7,371 nucleotides of DNA from Thermomicrobiales bacterium. GTDB lineage: Bacteria > Chloroflexota > Chloroflexia > Thermomicrobiales > UBA6265. Below, piece by piece: positions 6,153-7,371 of this stretch; position 1 is the stretch's first letter; each line of letters starts with the position of its first letter. Position numbers and translations under genes: made by a program. The DNA is taken from the NCBI GenBank assembly GCA_030447145.1, contig JAUJLY010000133.1, positions 1 to 7,371 on the forward strand. The letters are read 5' to 3'. The notes beneath the pieces are model-generated. The model did not search any database. It was not told the origin of the DNA and saw only the letters and a list, made by a program, of their open reading frames with translations.

Positions 6153-6575
6153 TTACTCCGGTTCGTCGGCGACGTTCCTGACCAAGAGCGCCGTCCCAAC
6201 GACAACGGTAACGAGATGTAGCGACACCAGAAACGTCCGGAATGCCGTCGACGCACCGGCGATGCTCAGTGGAGCCACCAGCGTCGCGATAAATGCGACG
6301 GAGGCGATCAGGCAGAACATCAGCACCGGATGGTTTGTCGTATGGACGAGAATGACGAGCACCACGCCACCGATGAGGATGGGGACAATGGTGCTGAGGA
6401 TGAGCGCGGGGACGCCGAACTGCTCTGCGCGCTCGGGAAGCTCATCGGGAATCCAGCCGGCCGCGTCGCCGATGAAATAAAGCACAAGATTGAGCGCGAG
6501 GGTGACGACTGAGGCAGTCACTGTATTCCGCATGATGAGTCTGTTATCTGAAGCGACGAAGTCAGTGGAGCTCAT
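6153..6575 (-). CDS. Four-helix integral membrane protein, DUF6069-like
   Basis: A 140-residue protein with a short polar N-terminus and four hydrophobic segments at about 18-39, 54-77, 82-105 and 112-135. The layout, including an Arg after the third helix (TAFRTF) and a His in the fourth (VSLHLV), fits DUF6069 family proteins, which are uncharacterised small membrane proteins. The ATG at 6575 is supported by AGAGGAGGG about 7 nt upstream. The gene lies upstream of the toxin-antitoxin promoter on the same strand with about 80 bp between, so it is probably a separate unit; no clear terminator was seen after it. The biochemical function is unknown. Confidence 0.75.
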   Translation of the reverse strand: MSSTDFVASDNRLIMRNTVTASVVTLALNLVLYFIGDAAGWIPDELPERAEQFGVPALILSTIVPILIGGVVLVILVHTTNHPVLMFCLIASVAFIATLVAPLSIAGASTAFRTFLVSLHLVTVVVGTALLVRNVADEPE

Positions 6576-6590
6576 GTCATGCCCTCCTCT

Positions 6591-6713
6591 TATCGCGTTT
6601 CAGGGCTTACTGCCTGTTATGAGAAGCTGGCCGCGACCCGAATTCGTGGAGTCAATCCCGACAAAAATCCGCTGGCGGCTCGTTTCTGGCAACTTCAATG
6701 TTACGTGATATGT
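6591..6713 (+). pseudogene. Possible tail fragment of a sugar-isomerase (SIS)-like gene
   Basis: In the plus frame containing TGT at 6615, the translation includes YEKLAATRIRGVNPDKNP. This resembles the C-terminal helix and xGxxPDxP-type tail common in SIS-domain sugar isomerases. No start codon or upstream domain exists, because the DUF6069-like gene on the other strand occupies the space. If real, it is a remnant cut off at its 5' side. The resemblance is short and the match could be chance. Confidence 0.2.
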
Positions 6714-6725
6714 CTACACCTCGGT

Positions 6726-7088
6726 TCAGAGATACCCTTGGGCCATGCATAGTCGGATGGCGACTATCCCATATGTAATCCGGTTCATGCGGGCGCGGAG
6801 GTCACGATAGTAGTCCGGGTCTATGCCATGCGTGCTATCCCGGCGCTGGATTCCGCACAGTTGACGGATCCATCCCAGGCCTTCTGCTACATATGGACAA
6901 CCATCGGGACACTCACAATCGACACGCGCGGCGTTATACGCCGGTGCCCAATGCCGTATTTCAGGAGGATGACTGATGGTCCCCGCACGCTCCACCCTTG
7001 AGGTGATTGGCAACACTCCGGTAGTCCAATTGCAGAAGCGTGTCGGAACGGATGCAGTCACCGTTGGTAACCAGCGGCATGCATGCAC
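6726..7088 (-). CDS. Uncharacterised Cys-containing reading frame
   Basis: An open frame of up to 120 codons with no recognised family. Its upstream third is antisense to the cysteine-synthase fragment, so any real protein probably starts later. The downstream part has a cysteine cluster (CECPDGCPYV) and a charged segment (DPDYYRDLRARMNRI) whose composition looks protein-like. No convincing ribosome binding site was found. It may be a decayed gene tail or a chance frame. The remainder of 6576-6975 shows nothing else recognisable. Confidence 0.2.
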   Translation of the reverse strand: MHACRWLPTVTASVPTRFCNWTTGVLPITSRVERAGTISHPPEIRHWAPAYNAARVDCECPDGCPYVAEGLGWIRQLCGIQRRDSTHGIDPDYYRDLRARMNRITYGIVAIRLCMAQGYL

Positions 7089-7233
7089 ATGCGTGTTCTC
7101 CGTCGCGTACCACCAGTTCCAGCCAACGGATGTCGTCTTCCCTCAAGGCTCGAAGGGCTGTGTCGCTTGGAATCCTAACCACTGTGGCTTGACTGTTTCC
7201 TTTGCCATGACCTTTTGCTATTCTCTCAAACAT
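6961..7233 (-). CDS. AbrB/MazE-like DNA-binding domain protein, probably with an altered C-terminus
   Basis: A 90-residue frame from an ATG at 7233. Residues 8-54 fit the SpoVT/AbrB swapped-hairpin fold: GKGNSQATVVRIP (10-22) is the classic GNSQA.VRIP signature, followed by ALREDDIRWLELVVRDGE (29-46). Such domains are antitoxins or transition-state regulators. After about residue 55 the frame runs antisense through the cysteine-synthase fragment, so the last 35 residues are probably not original. There is no good Shine-Dalgarno before the ATG and no partner toxin next to it on either side. It may be an orphan antitoxin remnant. Confidence 0.5.
   Translation of the reverse strand: MFERIAKGHGKGNSQATVVRIPSDTALRALREDDIRWLELVVRDGEHACACMPLVTNGDCIRSDTLLQLDYRSVANHLKGGACGDHQSSS
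6976..7065 (+). pseudogene. Truncated 5' end of a PLP-dependent cysteine synthase-like gene
   Basis: AGGAGG (6963-6968) lies 7 nt before the ATG at 6976. The first 30 residues read as the start of a cysteine synthase/cystathionine beta-synthase-type enzyme, with the diagnostic STLEVIGNTPVVQL (6-19). The family continues with a KLE..NPxGSxKDR block that carries the PLP lysine. That block is absent from all three plus frames after about 7065. The frame stays open to 7296, but its sequence is unlike the family. An active enzyme is therefore impossible; only the intact translation start and N-terminal segment remain. Confidence 0.65.
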
Positions 7234-7341
7234 GGGTCCATGACAACAATCGTGTTCTGTTTCAGGCGGACGTCGCGAGGCATCATTTCGCTTTGAGGAC
7301 GACGAGCGTGTCTTCCACTCGGCCCGCCGATGCAGGAGGAA

Positions 7342-7371
7342 ATGGACGTGAGCGAGCCCTCGACCGGATCA
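7342..7371 (+). CDS. Start of an unidentified gene (5' end only)
   Basis: AGGAGG (7334-7339) precedes two in-frame starts, an ATG at 7342 (2 nt away, too close) and a GTG at 7348 (8 nt away, ideal). The GTG is the likelier start. At most ten codons lie in the window, so the product cannot be named. Confidence 0.45.
   Translation, partial: MDVSEPSTGS

Overview
The window looks like a chromosomal segment of a GC-rich bacterium, most plausibly of the Chloroflexota (Thermomicrobia-like). This is an inference from GC-rich codon use, a Pro-Thr-Glu stalked surface protein with DUF4352-like and nuclease-like modules, a PucR-type regulator beside an actinobacterial/chloroflexal-type ECF S component, and a ribbon-helix-helix/MazF pair. 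No rRNA, tRNA, CRISPR array or complete insertion sequence is visible.

Layout. Positions 1-2534 (minus) hold one very long reading frame that leaves the window on the left. It encodes a membrane-anchored protein with a cytoplasmic N-terminal region, one transmembrane helix, a Pro/Thr/Glu stalk of about 235 residues, a DUF4352-like beta domain and a staphylococcal-nuclease-like domain that has lost key catalytic residues. Positions 2535-2909 are non-coding and contain its long leader, a candidate promoter and a perfect 14-bp palindrome. Positions 2910-4376 (minus) encode a PucR/CdaR-family regulator. Divergent to it, 4489-5352 (plus) encodes an integral-membrane ECF transporter substrate-binding (S) component. 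The 112-bp divergent spacer carries a perfect 18-bp inverted repeat, so the regulator probably controls the transporter, itself, or both.

Tail-to-tail with the S component is a two-gene toxin-antitoxin operon on the minus strand: an RHH antitoxin (5694-5993) overlapping a MazF-family endoribonuclease (5369-5716). Its promoter overlaps three 12-bp direct repeats in exact register, an obvious candidate antitoxin operator. A four-helix DUF6069-like membrane protein follows at 6153-6575 (minus).

The right end (6576-7341) looks like decayed or rearranged sequence. It includes a possible tail of a sugar-isomerase-like gene, an uncharacterised Cys-rich frame, the first 30 codons of a PLP-dependent cysteine synthase-like gene with an intact ribosome binding site, and, on the opposite strand, an AbrB/MazE-like DNA-binding domain. 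The recognisable parts of the last two genes end facing each other within a few bases, near 7066-7071. A new gene with a strong ribosome binding site starts at 7342/7348 and leaves the window.
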